Assembly: GCA_041746135.1 (NCBI GenBank)
Contig: JBGTHQ010000022.1
Location: 1 to 64,000 of the forward strand
DNA: 64,000 nt
Source of the DNA: Alg239-R122 sp041746135
GTDB lineage: Bacteria > Pseudomonadota > Alphaproteobacteria > Sphingomonadales > Sphingomonadaceae
Reading direction: 5' to 3'
Translations under genes and position numbers: made by a program
The notes under the pieces: generated by a model
Told to the model about the DNA's origin: nothing
What the model saw: the letters and a program-made list of their open reading frames with translations, nothing else
The model's database searches: none
Shown here: positions 30,227-39,428 of the stretch, one piece after another
Position numbering within the stretch: position 1 is the first letter of the stretch
Layout: each line of letters begins with the position of its first letter

Positions 30227-33200
30227 TTACTCGGCAGCTTGTGGAAGCGCATCGGGACCGTCGTCATCGCCATCTTCATGCGATTTCAAATCGACGCTAA
30301 GACCCAGCGAACGCATTTCCTTGACCAGCACGTTGAAGCTTTCGGGGATGCCGGTTTCGAAGCTGTCGTCGCCTTTGACGATGGATTCGTAAACCTTGGT
30401 CCGCCCGATAACGTCATCGGACTTGACTGTCAGCATTTCCTGCAGCGTGTAAGCGGCGCCATAGGCCTGTAGCGCCCAGACTTCCATCTCGCCGAAACGC
30501 TGTCCGCCGAACTGCGCCTTACCACCCAGCGGTTGCTGCGTGACGAGACTATACGGTCCAATCGAACGGGCGTGGATCTTGTCGTCGACCAAGTGATGCA
30601 ATTTGAGCATGTAAATATAGCCCACAGTCACCTTGCGGTCGAAACAATCGCCCGTGCGTCCGTCGAACAGGTCAACCTGACCCGATGGATCGAGACCGGC
30701 TTTTTCCAGCATGAAAGATACGTCGGCTTCGCGGGCACCGTCAAATACCGGGGTACCCATGGGCACGCCGTCTTTCAGGTTAATCGCGAGTTCGACAGTT
30801 TCCTCGGTCGTGCGTGCGTCGATTTCCGCATGATACTCTTCGCCATAAATATCTTTCATGACTTGTTTGACAGCATCGGGCGGGCTTCCGGCCTGCGGAT
30901 CGGGATTGGCTTCGCGCCACTCGTCCAGCGCTTTCGTGACCATCTGCCCCAGACCGCGTGCGGCCCAGCCCAGATGGGTTTCGAAAATCTGGCCGACATT
31001 CATACGCGACGGAACGCCCAGCGGATTGAGCACGATATCAACAGGTGTGCCATCCTCAAGGAACGGCATGTCTTCCTGTGGCAGGATGCGCGAAATCACA
31101 CCTTTGTTACCGTGACGACCGGCCATCTTGTCGCCGGGTTGCAGCTTGCGCTTCACCGCCACGAAAATCTTGACCATTTTGAGAACGCCCGGAGCAAGCT
31201 CGTCGCCGCGCTCCAGCTTGTCGCGGCGATCCTCGAACTTGTCGGTAATAATCTTGACGGCTTCGTCATATTGCGTCTTGACGGCTTCGAGATCCGACTG
31301 GCTCTTGTCATCGGCAACGGCGAATTTCCACCATTCGTGCTTTTCGACTTCTTCCAGATTTTCTTCGGTAACTTCGCTGCCTTTCTTGAAGCCTTTCGGT
31401 GCAGCCGCAGCCACTTGTCCAACCAGCATGTCGCGCAGGCGGTTATAGGTGGCACGGTTCAGGATGGCACGCTCGTCTTCGCGGTCCTTGGCAAGCCGTT
31501 CGATTTCCTCGCGTTCAATCGCCAGCGCACGTTCGTCCTTGTCGATGCCGTGACGGTTGAAGACGCGAACTTCGACCACGGTTCCGGCGACGCCGGGCGG
31601 TAGACGCAGCGACGTATCGCGCACATCGGACGCTTTCTCGCCGAAAATGGCGCGCAGAAGTTTTTCTTCGGGCGTCATCGGGCTTTCGCCCTTCGGCGTG
31701 ATCTTGCCAGCCAGAATATCGCCCGGATGCACTTCGGCACCGATATAAACGATACCCGCCTCGTCGAGGTTGCGCAGCGCTTCCTCACCAACATTGGGAA
31801 TGTCGCGGGTAATGTCTTCGGGTCCCAGCTTGGTATCGCGGGCCATAACTTCGAATTCCTCGATATGGATCGAGGTGAAGACATCGTCTTTCACGATACG
31901 CTCGGAAATGAGGATACTGTCCTCGTAGTTATACCCATTCCACGGCATGAACGCGACCAGCGAGTTCTTGCCGAGCGCCAGTTCGCCGAACTGGGTCGAG
32001 GGACCGTCGGCAATGATATGACCCTGTTCGACCACATCGCCCACTTTGACCAGCGGACGCTGGTTGATACAGGTATTCTGGTTCGAACGCTGGAATTTCT
32101 GCAGCGTGTAGATATCCACGCCGGACTTGCCGGCCTCGATCTCGCCCGTTGCACGGATAACGATACGGGTCGCATCGACCTGATCGATGATACCGGCGCG
32201 TTTCGCCCCGATGGCAGCGCCGGAATCGCGGGCAACCGTTTCTTCCATGCCGGTACCGATAAAGGGCGCTTCCGCCTTGATCAGCGGCACGGCCTGACGT
32301 TGCATGTTCGATCCCATCAACGCGCGGTTGGCGTCATCGTTTTCCAGGAAAGGAATAAGCGACGCGGCCACCGACACGAGCTGTTTCGGGCTTACGTCCA
32401 TCAGCGTGATGCTTTCGCGCTGCGCCATCAGGAATTCGCCCGCCTGACGCGACGATACGATTTCCTCGACGAACGAACCGTCGTCGGTGAGATCGGCATT
32501 GGCTTGCGCCACTGTGTGCTTCTGCTCTTCCATCGCGGAGAGATACACCACTTCGTCGGTCACTTTCTGATCGATAACCTTACGATAAGGCGTTTCGATA
32601 AACCCGTATTTGTTGACGCGACTGAACGATGCCAAAGAGTTGATCAGACCGATATTCGGGCCTTCGGGCGTTTCAATCGGGCAGATACGGCCGTAATGCG
32701 TTGGGTGAACGTCGCGGACTTCGAAACCGGCACGCTCACGCGTCAGACCGCCAGGGCCCAATGCCGATACGCGGCGTTTGTGCGTGACTTCAGACAGCGG
32801 GTTGGTCTGATCCATAAACTGCGACAGCTGCGACGAGCCGAAAAACTCGCGCACGGCCGCCACGGCCGGCTTGGCGTTGATCAAGTCGTTGGGCATCACG
32901 GTTGACACGTCGACGGAGGACATGCGTTCCTTGACCGCCCGCTCCATGCGGAGCAAGCCGACGCGGTACTGGTTTTCCAGAAGTTCGCCGACCGAGCGCA
33001 CGCGGCGGTTACCAAGATTGTCAATATCGTCGACTTCGCCCTTGCCGTCTTTCAGGTTCACCAGCGTCTTGACGACGGCCAAGATATCTTCCTTGCGCAG
33101 TGTGGTCACGGTGTCTTCGGCATCCAGATCGAGACGCATGTTGAGTTTTACGCGGCCGACAGCGGACAGATCGTAGCGTTCCGGATCGAAGAACAGACCT

Positions 33201-34402
33201 TCGAACAGCGCATCGGCGGTTTCGCGCGTCGGCGGTTCGCCGGGGCGCATGACGCGGTAAATGGCGTCGAGACCCATGTCGCCATTTTCGGCCTTGTCGG
33301 CCTGCAACGTATTGCGGATCCATGGGCCGGTGGTGACATGATCGATGTCGAGCAGCACCAAGCTGTCAATGCCCGCGCCGTCTATTCTCTCGAGATTTTC
33401 CGGCGTCACTTCGTCACCGGCCTCAATATATATCTCGCCGGTCTTGTCGTTGACCAGATCGAAGGCACTATAGCGGCCATAAATCTCATCGGTCGGGATA
33501 ATCAGCGATTCAAGCCCGTCTTTTTCGGCCTTGTTCGCCGCGCGAGGAGTAATTTTCGTACCCGTTTCAAACACCACCTCGCCCGATTTGGCGTCCACAA
33601 TATCGAATGTCGGCTTCTGTCCGCGCCATTGCTCGGTCACGAACGGGATTTTCCAGCCTTCCTTGCCGCCGCGCTCATAGACGATCGTGTCGTAGAATTC
33701 GTCCAGTATCTCTTCGCTGTTCAGGCCGAGCGAATAGAGCAAAGACGTCACCGGAAGCTTGCGCTTGCGGTCGATACGTACGTTGACGATATCCTTGGCA
33801 TCAAATTCGAAATCGAGCCATGAACCGCGATAAGGAATGACGCGCGCGGCGAACAGGAACTTGCCCGAACTGTGCGTTTTACCGCGGTCATGGTCGAACA
33901 ATACGCCAGGTGAGCGGTGCATCTGGCTGACAATCACGCGCTCGGTACCGTTGATGATAAACGTGCCGTTATGCGTCATCAGCGGCATGTCGCCCATATA
34001 AACGTCCTGCTCTTTGATATCGAGTACCGAACGGCTTTCGGTATCGGGATCGACCTCGAACACAATCAGCCGCAGCGTGACTTTCATCGGCGCGGCATAG
34101 GTAATCCCGCGCTGGCGGCATTCCTGCGTATCATATTTGGGGTCTTCGAGTTCGTAATGGACGAAATCAAGCTCGGCGCTGCCGGCAAAGTCGCGGATCG
34201 GAAACACGCCGCGCAAGGTCTTTTCAAGGCCCGAAACATATCCTGTCGCGGGATCGGAGCGCAGGAACTGCTCATAGCTTTCGCGCTGGACTTCGATCAG
34301 ATTGGGCATTTCGATGACTTCATGGATGTCGCCGAAGATTTTACGGATACGCTTTTTCGCGGTCGGGATCAGATCGTCCGCTTTTTTCACTTTGCTTGCC
34401 AT
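30227..34402 (-). CDS. rpoB: DNA-directed RNA polymerase subunit beta
   Basis: 1391 residues with the full beta-subunit landmarks: the rifampicin-region segment SQLSQFMDQTNPLSEVTHKRR (wild-type-looking), GPNIGLINSL, the Lys-containing MPWNGYNYEDSI, GRHGNKGVIS and the C-terminal GGKAQFGGQRFGEMEVWAL. Unlike most bacteria it is not directly downstream of rplL; a good sigma-70-type promoter lies 230 bp upstream. Confidence 0.98.
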   Translation of the reverse strand: MASKVKKADDLIPTAKKRIRKIFGDIHEVIEMPNLIEVQRESYEQFLRSDPATGYVSGLEKTLRGVFPIRDFAGSAELDFVHYELEDPKYDTQECRQRGITYAAPMKVTLRLIVFEVDPDTESRSVLDIKEQDVYMGDMPLMTHNGTFIINGTERVIVSQMHRSPGVLFDHDRGKTHSSGKFLFAARVIPYRGSWLDFEFDAKDIVNVRIDRKRKLPVTSLLYSLGLNSEEILDEFYDTIVYERGGKEGWKIPFVTEQWRGQKPTFDIVDAKSGEVVFETGTKITPRAANKAEKDGLESLIIPTDEIYGRYSAFDLVNDKTGEIYIEAGDEVTPENLERIDGAGIDSLVLLDIDHVTTGPWIRNTLQADKAENGDMGLDAIYRVMRPGEPPTRETADALFEGLFFDPERYDLSAVGRVKLNMRLDLDAEDTVTTLRKEDILAVVKTLVNLKDGKGEVDDIDNLGNRRVRSVGELLENQYRVGLLRMERAVKERMSSVDVSTVMPNDLINAKPAVAAVREFFGSSQLSQFMDQTNPLSEVTHKRRVSALGPGGLTRERAGFEVRDVHPTHYGRICPIETPEGPNIGLINSLASFSRVNKYGFIETPYRKVIDQKVTDEVVYLSAMEEQKHTVAQANADLTDDGSFVEEIVSSRQAGEFLMAQRESITLMDVSPKQLVSVAASLIPFLENDDANRALMGSNMQRQAVPLIKAEAPFIGTGMEETVARDSGAAIGAKRAGIIDQVDATRIVIRATGEIEAGKSGVDIYTLQKFQRSNQNTCINQRPLVKVGDVVEQGHIIADGPSTQFGELALGKNSLVAFMPWNGYNYEDSILISERIVKDDVFTSIHIEEFEVMARDTKLGPEDITRDIPNVGEEALRNLDEAGIVYIGAEVHPGDILAGKITPKGESPMTPEEKLLRAIFGEKASDVRDTSLRLPPGVAGTVVEVRVFNRHGIDKDERALAIEREEIERLAKDREDERAILNRATYNRLRDMLVGQVAAAAPKGFKKGSEVTEENLEEVEKHEWWKFAVADDKSQSDLEAVKTQYDEAVKIITDKFEDRRDKLERGDELAPGVLKMVKIFVAVKRKLQPGDKMAGRHGNKGVISRILPQEDMPFLEDGTPVDIVLNPLGVPSRMNVGQIFETHLGWAARGLGQMVTKALDEWREANPDPQAGSPPDAVKQVMKDIYGEEYHAEIDARTTEETVELAINLKDGVPMGTPVFDGAREADVSFMLEKAGLDPSGQVDLFDGRTGDCFDRKVTVGYIYMLKLHHLVDDKIHARSIGPYSLVTQQPLGGKAQFGGQRFGEMEVWALQAYGAAYTLQEMLTVKSDDVIGRTKVYESIVKGDDSFETGIPESFNVLVKEMRSLGLSVDLKSHEDGDDDGPDALPQAAE

Positions 34403-34629
34403 AGGTGGGATTCGCCTCTTTCGCGTGTCGGTTTGCGTGCATGTCGGGGCGCCAAACCGCCCGTCCGTTAAAATTTTCCAGGGCGCAGAACGACAAAAAA
34501 GCCGCGGATACCAGCTGTTTCCAGCAGGCCGCAGCTTTGCGTCATTATCTTACCGTGTCATTGATCATTCCGTACGAACCGCTTGCGCAGGGGCAGTCCA
34601 TGTCTCGAAAAATGTCGGTGTTGGATGTG

Positions 34630-34658
34630 CATATAGGGTTACATCAGCTATGGGTCAA
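34630..34658 (-). promoter_or_regulatory. Predicted sigma-70-type promoter of rpoBC
   Basis: On the minus strand TTGACC (34658-34653), a 17-base spacer and TATATG (34635-34630). This would give an approximately 220-base rpoB leader. It fits the separation of rpoBC from rplJL in this genome. The leader holds GC-rich self-complementary sequence around 34500-34545. Confidence 0.6.
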
Positions 34659-34673
34659 GAGGTGAGGGTCTAA

Positions 34674-35717
34674 CTATAGCACCGCATATTGGCGGTTGGT
34701 CAGCTTGGCCCCATAATAGCCTTTCAGCCGCACCTTGCGCTCCAGATCATCCATGATCGCACCGGAGAAATTTATCCCGCTCAGATCCTCGATATAGTTG
34801 AGACCGCCCGGTGTATCGACGTTGATTTCCATCATTTTGTCGCCAGCAATATCAAGTCCGGTAAGATACATGCCATCCTCGATCAGCTTGGGCGCGACAA
34901 TTTCGGCAACGCGCATCATTTCTTCGGTCGGCTCTATCAGCTCCGCCGTCCCGCCTGCGGAGAGATTGGACCGGTTCTCGTCCTTTGCGCTGATCCGGCG
35001 GATACAGGCGTATTTTTTGCCGACTTTCAGCGGATGGCCATTAAGCGTCAGCATACGGATATCGCCGTCGGCCGCGGCGGGCAAATATTCCTGCGCTATC
35101 GCATAGCCATCGCGCGTCGTCGCCTCGATAATCTGGTTGAGATTCTGCTGCTTCTTGCTGTTGATGATGAACACGCCCTGTCCGCCCGAGCCTTGCAGCG
35201 GCTTGATCACGCCCTTGCCGCCCTGCTTCTTCAGGAAATCCTTAATCTCATCGGCGACGCGCGTTATGCAGGTGGCGGGACGCACTTCTTCGGGGAAATT
35301 CTGGAAATAGGTTTTATTAGCGGCGTCGGTCAGATGCTCGGGATCGTTCAGTACGATCGTGCCGGTGTTGGCGGCAATCTGTGCGAACAAATGCCCCGAC
35401 GACGGGGCCCAGCTGCGCTTTACCAGTTCTTCGGCCGGGTCGGACCGCAGCATGAGAATATCGTAATCCTCGATACATATGCGCTTTGGCTTATTGTCCT
35501 TTTGCAGATGCGCCAGATAGCTTTTGTCGCTGCGGAACGTCTTTTTCTCGGCCACGGTCGCCATCGCGCAAATCTGTCCGTTCGCGTCGTAGATAAAATC
35601 GGCCAGACCGATCAGCGCTACCTCATGTCCCCGCCCGCTGGCCTTGCGGGCCAGCCGGATGGTCGTGTAATTTTCAGCTTCGGTTTCGATATTATTGATG
35701 ACGAACGCGAGTTTCAT
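34674..35717 (-). CDS. Glutathione synthetase-like ATP-grasp ligase
   Basis: 347-residue ATP-grasp enzyme resembling GshB/RimK. N-terminal Rossmann-like part (MKLAFVINNIETEAENYTT), ATP-binding Gly-rich loop KPLQGSGGQGVF, and metal/catalytic segment MEINVDTPGGLN near the C-terminus. ATG at 35717 is chosen over an upstream TTG-like extension that intrudes on the previous gene. It is the last gene of a three-gene operon, 5 bp after the DUF1704 gene. Context (metallopeptidase plus N-formylglutamate amidohydrolase) argues against ordinary glutathione synthesis and for an unusual amide- or peptide-forming pathway; the substrate is unknown. Confidence 0.85.
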   Translation of the reverse strand: MKLAFVINNIETEAENYTTIRLARKASGRGHEVALIGLADFIYDANGQICAMATVAEKKTFRSDKSYLAHLQKDNKPKRICIEDYDILMLRSDPAEELVKRSWAPSSGHLFAQIAANTGTIVLNDPEHLTDAANKTYFQNFPEEVRPATCITRVADEIKDFLKKQGGKGVIKPLQGSGGQGVFIINSKKQQNLNQIIEATTRDGYAIAQEYLPAAADGDIRMLTLNGHPLKVGKKYACIRRISAKDENRSNLSAGGTAELIEPTEEMMRVAEIVAPKLIEDGMYLTGLDIAGDKMMEINVDTPGGLNYIEDLSGINFSGAIMDDLERKVRLKGYYGAKLTNRQYAVL

Positions 35718-35722
35718 GGGCC

Positions 35723-36898
35723 TTAAGCCTCCTGGTAAAGTTCCCATACGGGAAGGGTGCGCGCAGTTTCAAGGCGCGCGCGTGCCTCTTCATTGTCCAA
35801 AAACCGGGGAAGAATGGCGGGCTTTTTCAAAAGTCCGCGTTCCTGAAGCTGCATCAGGGGATGCAATTGCTTCATGGCAAACTTGCCGAGAAACAGCTTT
35901 TCCAGCTCACCGTCGTGGGCCAGCCATGCCAGCAATTCGATCAGCCCCGCCAGATAGACCGCATCCTTGGTCAGACCGCCGCCGCGCTTCGCACGGGCCG
36001 TTACCGCAAAGGCGCGGCCTTCGGGCAGCCGGTGTTCTTCATGCAGGCAGGCAAATATTTCCGCGCCTTTTTTTCCATCCACCGCCATATGCGCCGCGAC
36101 CACGCGCGCGGCGAGCAGCCGGAGCCGTGCGGGTGGCAAGTGGCCGCACAGATATTCCGCAAAGACCGCCAGCCCCTCCTGCAAAGCATCATAGTCGGCA
36201 AGCCCGGTGCGCAAAGTGTGCAGCGGTTGCTGCGATCCATTGAAATGGGTTACGGTATGTGTGCCGATTTCATGGTTGATCAGCGGCTCGATGCGCGACG
36301 AAGTCACCATATAGTCGCACGCTACGTTGAGATTGCCGTCGGACGTAAACAGGCTGGTTCCCGGCATCGGGTTGGCGATGACTTTATAGGAGAACCGGTC
36401 GTCCCGCGCGTGGTACCATTCCATTTCCGCGCGCGAAGCGGCGATCAGTTCCTTGGCATCGCGAGTACGCTCGCCCTGCGGGACATCGGGCGTTTTTTCG
36501 AGCACTTCGTGAGCGTTATGCAAGAGCTGTTCCGACACCGCACCGAACAAATCGATGCTCGCGAGGACGAAACCGTCGGTATCGCGCATACGGACCAGCT
36601 CGATCTGACGGTCAACCTCGCGCTGCTTTTCCTGCATCAGCGAGCGGATAAGATCGTCCTCGATCTCGCGCACTGGCAGTTCGAAAAGTTCGTGCCTTAT
36701 GCCCTCAAGATCGTCAGCATCTTGCTCGTAGGTGTAATCGGGCATGGCTTTCCAGCCACTGGCCTTGAACCCTTCTTTCACCTCGTCGAGATTGCTGGGC
36801 ATCAGGCGGCTGAGCCAGTCGATCCGGCCATCCATATGCGCAAGTTCGTGGTCAACCTTACGCGCGGCCGGGCATAGTTTCAAAAAAGGCGCATTCAT
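35723..36898 (-). CDS. DUF1704 / QEGLA-motif zinc metallopeptidase-like protein
   Basis: 391 residues. The motif NHEIGTHTVTHFNG gives the HExxxH zinc site at about residue 210, and YDALQEGLAVFAEYL about 35 residues later gives the third ligand Glu and the QEGLA name motif. This family was long annotated as flavohemoglobin expression-modulating; its eukaryotic relatives (MATCAP) are tubulin carboxypeptidases. The bacterial substrate is unknown. Its start overlaps the upstream amidohydrolase gene by 4 bp and the ATP-grasp gene follows after 5 bp. Confidence 0.85.
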   Translation of the reverse strand: MNAPFLKLCPAARKVDHELAHMDGRIDWLSRLMPSNLDEVKEGFKASGWKAMPDYTYEQDADDLEGIRHELFELPVREIEDDLIRSLMQEKQREVDRQIELVRMRDTDGFVLASIDLFGAVSEQLLHNAHEVLEKTPDVPQGERTRDAKELIAASRAEMEWYHARDDRFSYKVIANPMPGTSLFTSDGNLNVACDYMVTSSRIEPLINHEIGTHTVTHFNGSQQPLHTLRTGLADYDALQEGLAVFAEYLCGHLPPARLRLLAARVVAAHMAVDGKKGAEIFACLHEEHRLPEGRAFAVTARAKRGGGLTKDAVYLAGLIELLAWLAHDGELEKLFLGKFAMKQLHPLMQLQERGLLKKPAILPRFLDNEEARARLETARTLPVWELYQEA

Positions 36899-37737
36899 GA
36901 TTGCAGTTCCTGCAGCTTTTGCGTCGCATCTTCAATGGCCAATTGCAAACCGTGCCGCAAGGATTGCAGCGCGAGTATATCCGCGCTCTTGCCCCATTCT
37001 TCCATGAATATCTTTTTATATTCCAGCGTCATGACGCAGGCGGCATCGCCATAGCGGGCGTGCAGCCATTCAGGGAAATTGCCGCCATCGGGAAAGCGTT
37101 TATTCTCGCGTACATCGGGCAGACCGCCATTAACCGGCACGCTACGCAGTTTTTCGGCAAACCTGTCGACAAGACCGCCATAAATGTCGCGGTTCAGTTC
37201 GGTCACCCCCAGATCAATATCGGGATTGCCCTCCTGCGGCGCGGGATCGCCGTCGCGGCCGTCACGCATATGGTTGAAACTGTGCAGATCAAGAACAAGT
37301 ATCCTGCCATGCTTCTCGATCAGGGCATCGCACAGCTTTCCGGCGGCGTGATAGAATTTGCCATGGATCTCGAGCGATTTGTCGATCATTTCTTGGGGCA
37401 GACTGTCATCCCAGATTTTCAAGCCCCAGGTATCTTCAGGGTTTTTCGTGACCGCACGCTCGGATGAGCGGTTGAGATCGAATTCGAACCGCGAACGATT
37501 GGCACGGATATTGTTGCCAGCGATCCCGAGGAAATAATCCGTCATCGGATCTTCTTCACGCAACCGGTCTGCGGGCTCGATCACCAGCCATGGCTGCAGT
37601 TCTCGGCGGATAATATGGCCTGCATGGATTGAGGTAGTCAGGACTGGCCCGCCATCGACACGGATGTTCCAGGGCGCTCCGTTCTCGTCATCAATTGGGT
37701 GTAAGGATGCTATAAATTCGTCGTTAGGAAAAGTCAT
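36895..37737 (-). CDS. N-formylglutamate amidohydrolase-family protein
   Basis: 280 residues (from the ATG at 37737; a longer form from 37797 is possible). Family features: TSIHAGHIIRREL near the N-terminus (zinc His), a second conserved region DLHSFNHMRDGRDG with catalytic or ligand residues, and an LEYKKIFMEEW segment at the end. Homologous to HutG/NFGA zinc amidohydrolases that deacylate N-acyl amino acids. There is no histidine-degradation gene nearby; the gene is instead the first of the ATP-grasp/DUF1704 operon. Confidence 0.82.
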   Translation of the reverse strand: MTFPNDEFIASLHPIDDENGAPWNIRVDGGPVLTTSIHAGHIIRRELQPWLVIEPADRLREEDPMTDYFLGIAGNNIRANRSRFEFDLNRSSERAVTKNPEDTWGLKIWDDSLPQEMIDKSLEIHGKFYHAAGKLCDALIEKHGRILVLDLHSFNHMRDGRDGDPAPQEGNPDIDLGVTELNRDIYGGLVDRFAEKLRSVPVNGGLPDVRENKRFPDGGNFPEWLHARYGDAACVMTLEYKKIFMEEWGKSADILALQSLRHGLQLAIEDATQKLQELQS

Positions 37738-37893
37738 TACTGAGCCAACGCCCGTGAGACCAATTTGTTCAATTCGTTTGCACCGAGTCGCGATCATAAC
37801 ATTTTGTTTGGCGCGAAAATGAGTTGCCAGATCGGTTCATTCACCGCAGATATCCGATAGATTTATTGTTATTCAATAAATCTCTTGCCTTTT

Positions 37894-37913
37894 AACAATA
37901 TTGTATTATTGTT
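37894..37913. promoter_or_regulatory. Candidate operator of the DUF2975/XRE operon
   Basis: Inverted repeat AACAATA-N6-TATTGTT just upstream of the DUF2975 gene, overlapping a plausible promoter (TTGCCT, 16-base spacer, TATTGT). The HTH protein encoded second in the operon is the obvious candidate ligand, implying autoregulation. Confidence 0.45.
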
Positions 37914-37939
37914 TATCGATACTAACACAGGAGGTATTG

Positions 37940-38506
37940 ATGAACGAACCACTTACACAACCCATGAACGATGCCATGCTTACCGCGACACGATGGATCC
38001 TCTTTATTCTGATCGGACTGATCCTATTCTCAGGCATAATGATGCTGATCGGCATCGCAGCTCTTCCCTTCGCCGCCGAGACGGTCACTCGCCAGATTAC
38101 AGAGACTTTCGTCAACCCCAATATGTCTGGGGCGCTGTGGCTGCTGACACTGTTGCTGGCCGGAGTGGCACTGCTGCTATTCCTGTCCGCGCTGTTTTTG
38201 ATCAAACTGGAACTCATTATCCGGTCGGCGGGAGTCGGCGATCCCTTTGTACTCATAAACGCGGTGCGATTGCGAACCATGGCTTATGCTGCCCTTGGCG
38301 TACAGGGTCTGGTCATTCTGGTCGCGGTGCTGGCCACCTGGCTGGTCACAACGCTGGGTGACATATCGGACACCAGCGAACTGGCGATTGGATCCGACTA
38401 TGATTTCTCGCTGACCGGCCTCTTGCTTTTTTTCCTGCTCATCATCCTCGCCCGGATATTCGAACGCGGCGCGGACATGCGCGAAGAGCTGGAAGGAACC
38501 GTATAA
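37940..38506 (+). CDS. DUF2975-family membrane protein
   Basis: 188 residues with four membrane helices and the family pattern GVGDPFVLINAVRLRTMAYA between helices 2 and 3. An excellent AGGAGGT ribosome binding site precedes the ATG at 37940. DUF2975 proteins are regularly paired with small XRE regulators, as here, where the downstream start overlaps the stop by one base (TAATG). Function unknown. Confidence 0.82.
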   Translation: MNEPLTQPMNDAMLTATRWILFILIGLILFSGIMMLIGIAALPFAAETVTRQITETFVNPNMSGALWLLTLLLAGVALLLFLSALFLIKLELIIRSAGVGDPFVLINAVRLRTMAYAALGVQGLVILVAVLATWLVTTLGDISDTSELAIGSDYDFSLTGLLLFFLLIILARIFERGADMREELEGTV

Positions 38507-38727
38507 TGCCTATTAACGTAAAGCTCGACGACCTTTTGCACGATAACCGCATGACGCTGACCGAGCTGGCCGAGCGCGTCGGAATCACCATCGCCAATCT
38601 GTCGATCCTGAAAACCGGCAAGGCCAAGGCGATCCGCTTCTCCACACTCGAAGCGATCTGCAGCGAACTGAACTGCCAACCGGGCGACCTGCTGGCATTC
38701 GATGATAATGTAAGGGAGGCAGAATAA
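38506..38727 (+). CDS. XRE-family (Cro/CI-type) helix-turn-helix regulator
   Basis: 73 residues, essentially a single HTH domain: LTELAERVGITIANLSILKT is the helix-turn-helix and the C-terminal ICSELNCQPGDLL matches the YozG-like subfamily. It is translationally coupled to the DUF2975 gene. Probable local autoregulator. Confidence 0.9.
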   Translation: MPINVKLDDLLHDNRMTLTELAERVGITIANLSILKTGKAKAIRFSTLEAICSELNCQPGDLLAFDDNVREAE

Positions 38728-38843
38728 TGGCCAAAATGCTTGTCACACTGCTATTGCTGGCCATGTCCTTGCAACTGGCCCAGAACGCCGCGACAACTTG
38801 TACCCGGACCGCATCGACGCAGACAGCATATCAAACGGTATAA
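38727..38843 (+). CDS. Possible 38-residue secreted or membrane peptide
   Basis: ATG overlaps the stop of the XRE gene (TAATG), the same coupling seen between the two preceding genes. The peptide begins MAKMLVTLLLLAMSLQLAQ, a signal-like hydrophobic stretch, and ends with a Thr/Ala/Gln-rich polar tail containing one Cys. Too short for homology by eye; the coupling and hydrophobic start are the only support. Confidence 0.35.
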   Translation: MAKMLVTLLLLAMSLQLAQNAATTCTRTASTQTAYQTV

Positions 38844-38906
38844 ACCGAGCTTCTGCGAAATCGACACCAAGTTTTTATACATAACCCAGGTCGATCATAT
38901 ATCATT

Positions 38907-38944
38907 AAAAAGGGCGGCTCCATCGCTGGAGCCGCCCTTTTTTT
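38907..38944. terminator. Bidirectional rho-independent terminator downstream of rplL
   Basis: Perfect stem AAAAAGGGCGGCTCCA / TGGAGCCGCCCTTTTT with a TCGC loop between the XRE module and rplL. It ends transcripts from both directions. Confidence 0.9.
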
Positions 38945-38976
38945 AACCTATAAAAACAGATGAAACTTAACTGAAA

Positions 38977-39348
38977 TTATTTCAGTTCAACCGTACCGCC
39001 GGCAGCTTCGATCTTGCCTTTGATTTCTTCGGCTTCGGCTTTGTTGACGCCTTCCTTGATGGGCTTCGGTGCGCCTTCGACCAGCGCTTTCGCTTCGGTC
39101 AGGCCGAGCTGTGTGATCGCACGAACTTCCTTGATCACCTGGATTTTCTTGCCGCCGTCGCCGGTCAGGATGACGTCGAATTCGGTTTTCTCTTCAGCAG
39201 CTTCGCCGCCGCCAGCAGCAGGACCGGCTACAGCAACAGCGGCTGCAGCGGAAACGCCCCATTTTTCTTCCAGAGCGGTTGCCAGTTCAGCGGCTTCCAG
39301 CACGGTAAGTTCGGAAAGTTGATCTACGATTTTTGAAATATCTGCCAT
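38977..39348 (-). CDS. rplL: 50S ribosomal protein L7/L12
   Basis: 123-residue stalk protein: N-terminal dimerisation helix region (DQLSELTVLEAAEL), Ala/Gly-rich hinge and the C-terminal factor-binding domain ending GKIEAAGGTVELK. It is downstream of rplJ with 80 bp between, as expected for rplJL. Confidence 0.97.
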   Translation of the reverse strand: MADISKIVDQLSELTVLEAAELATALEEKWGVSAAAAVAVAGPAAGGGEAAEEKTEFDVILTGDGGKKIQVIKEVRAITQLGLTEAKALVEGAPKPIKEGVNKAEAEEIKGKIEAAGGTVELK

Positions 39349-39428
39349 TTTAAAATATATCCTGTTCTGTCGGCGACCCAGATGGGTCCCTTAAATAATG
39401 TTAATTGAGTAGTCTAAGCTTCCAAGCC

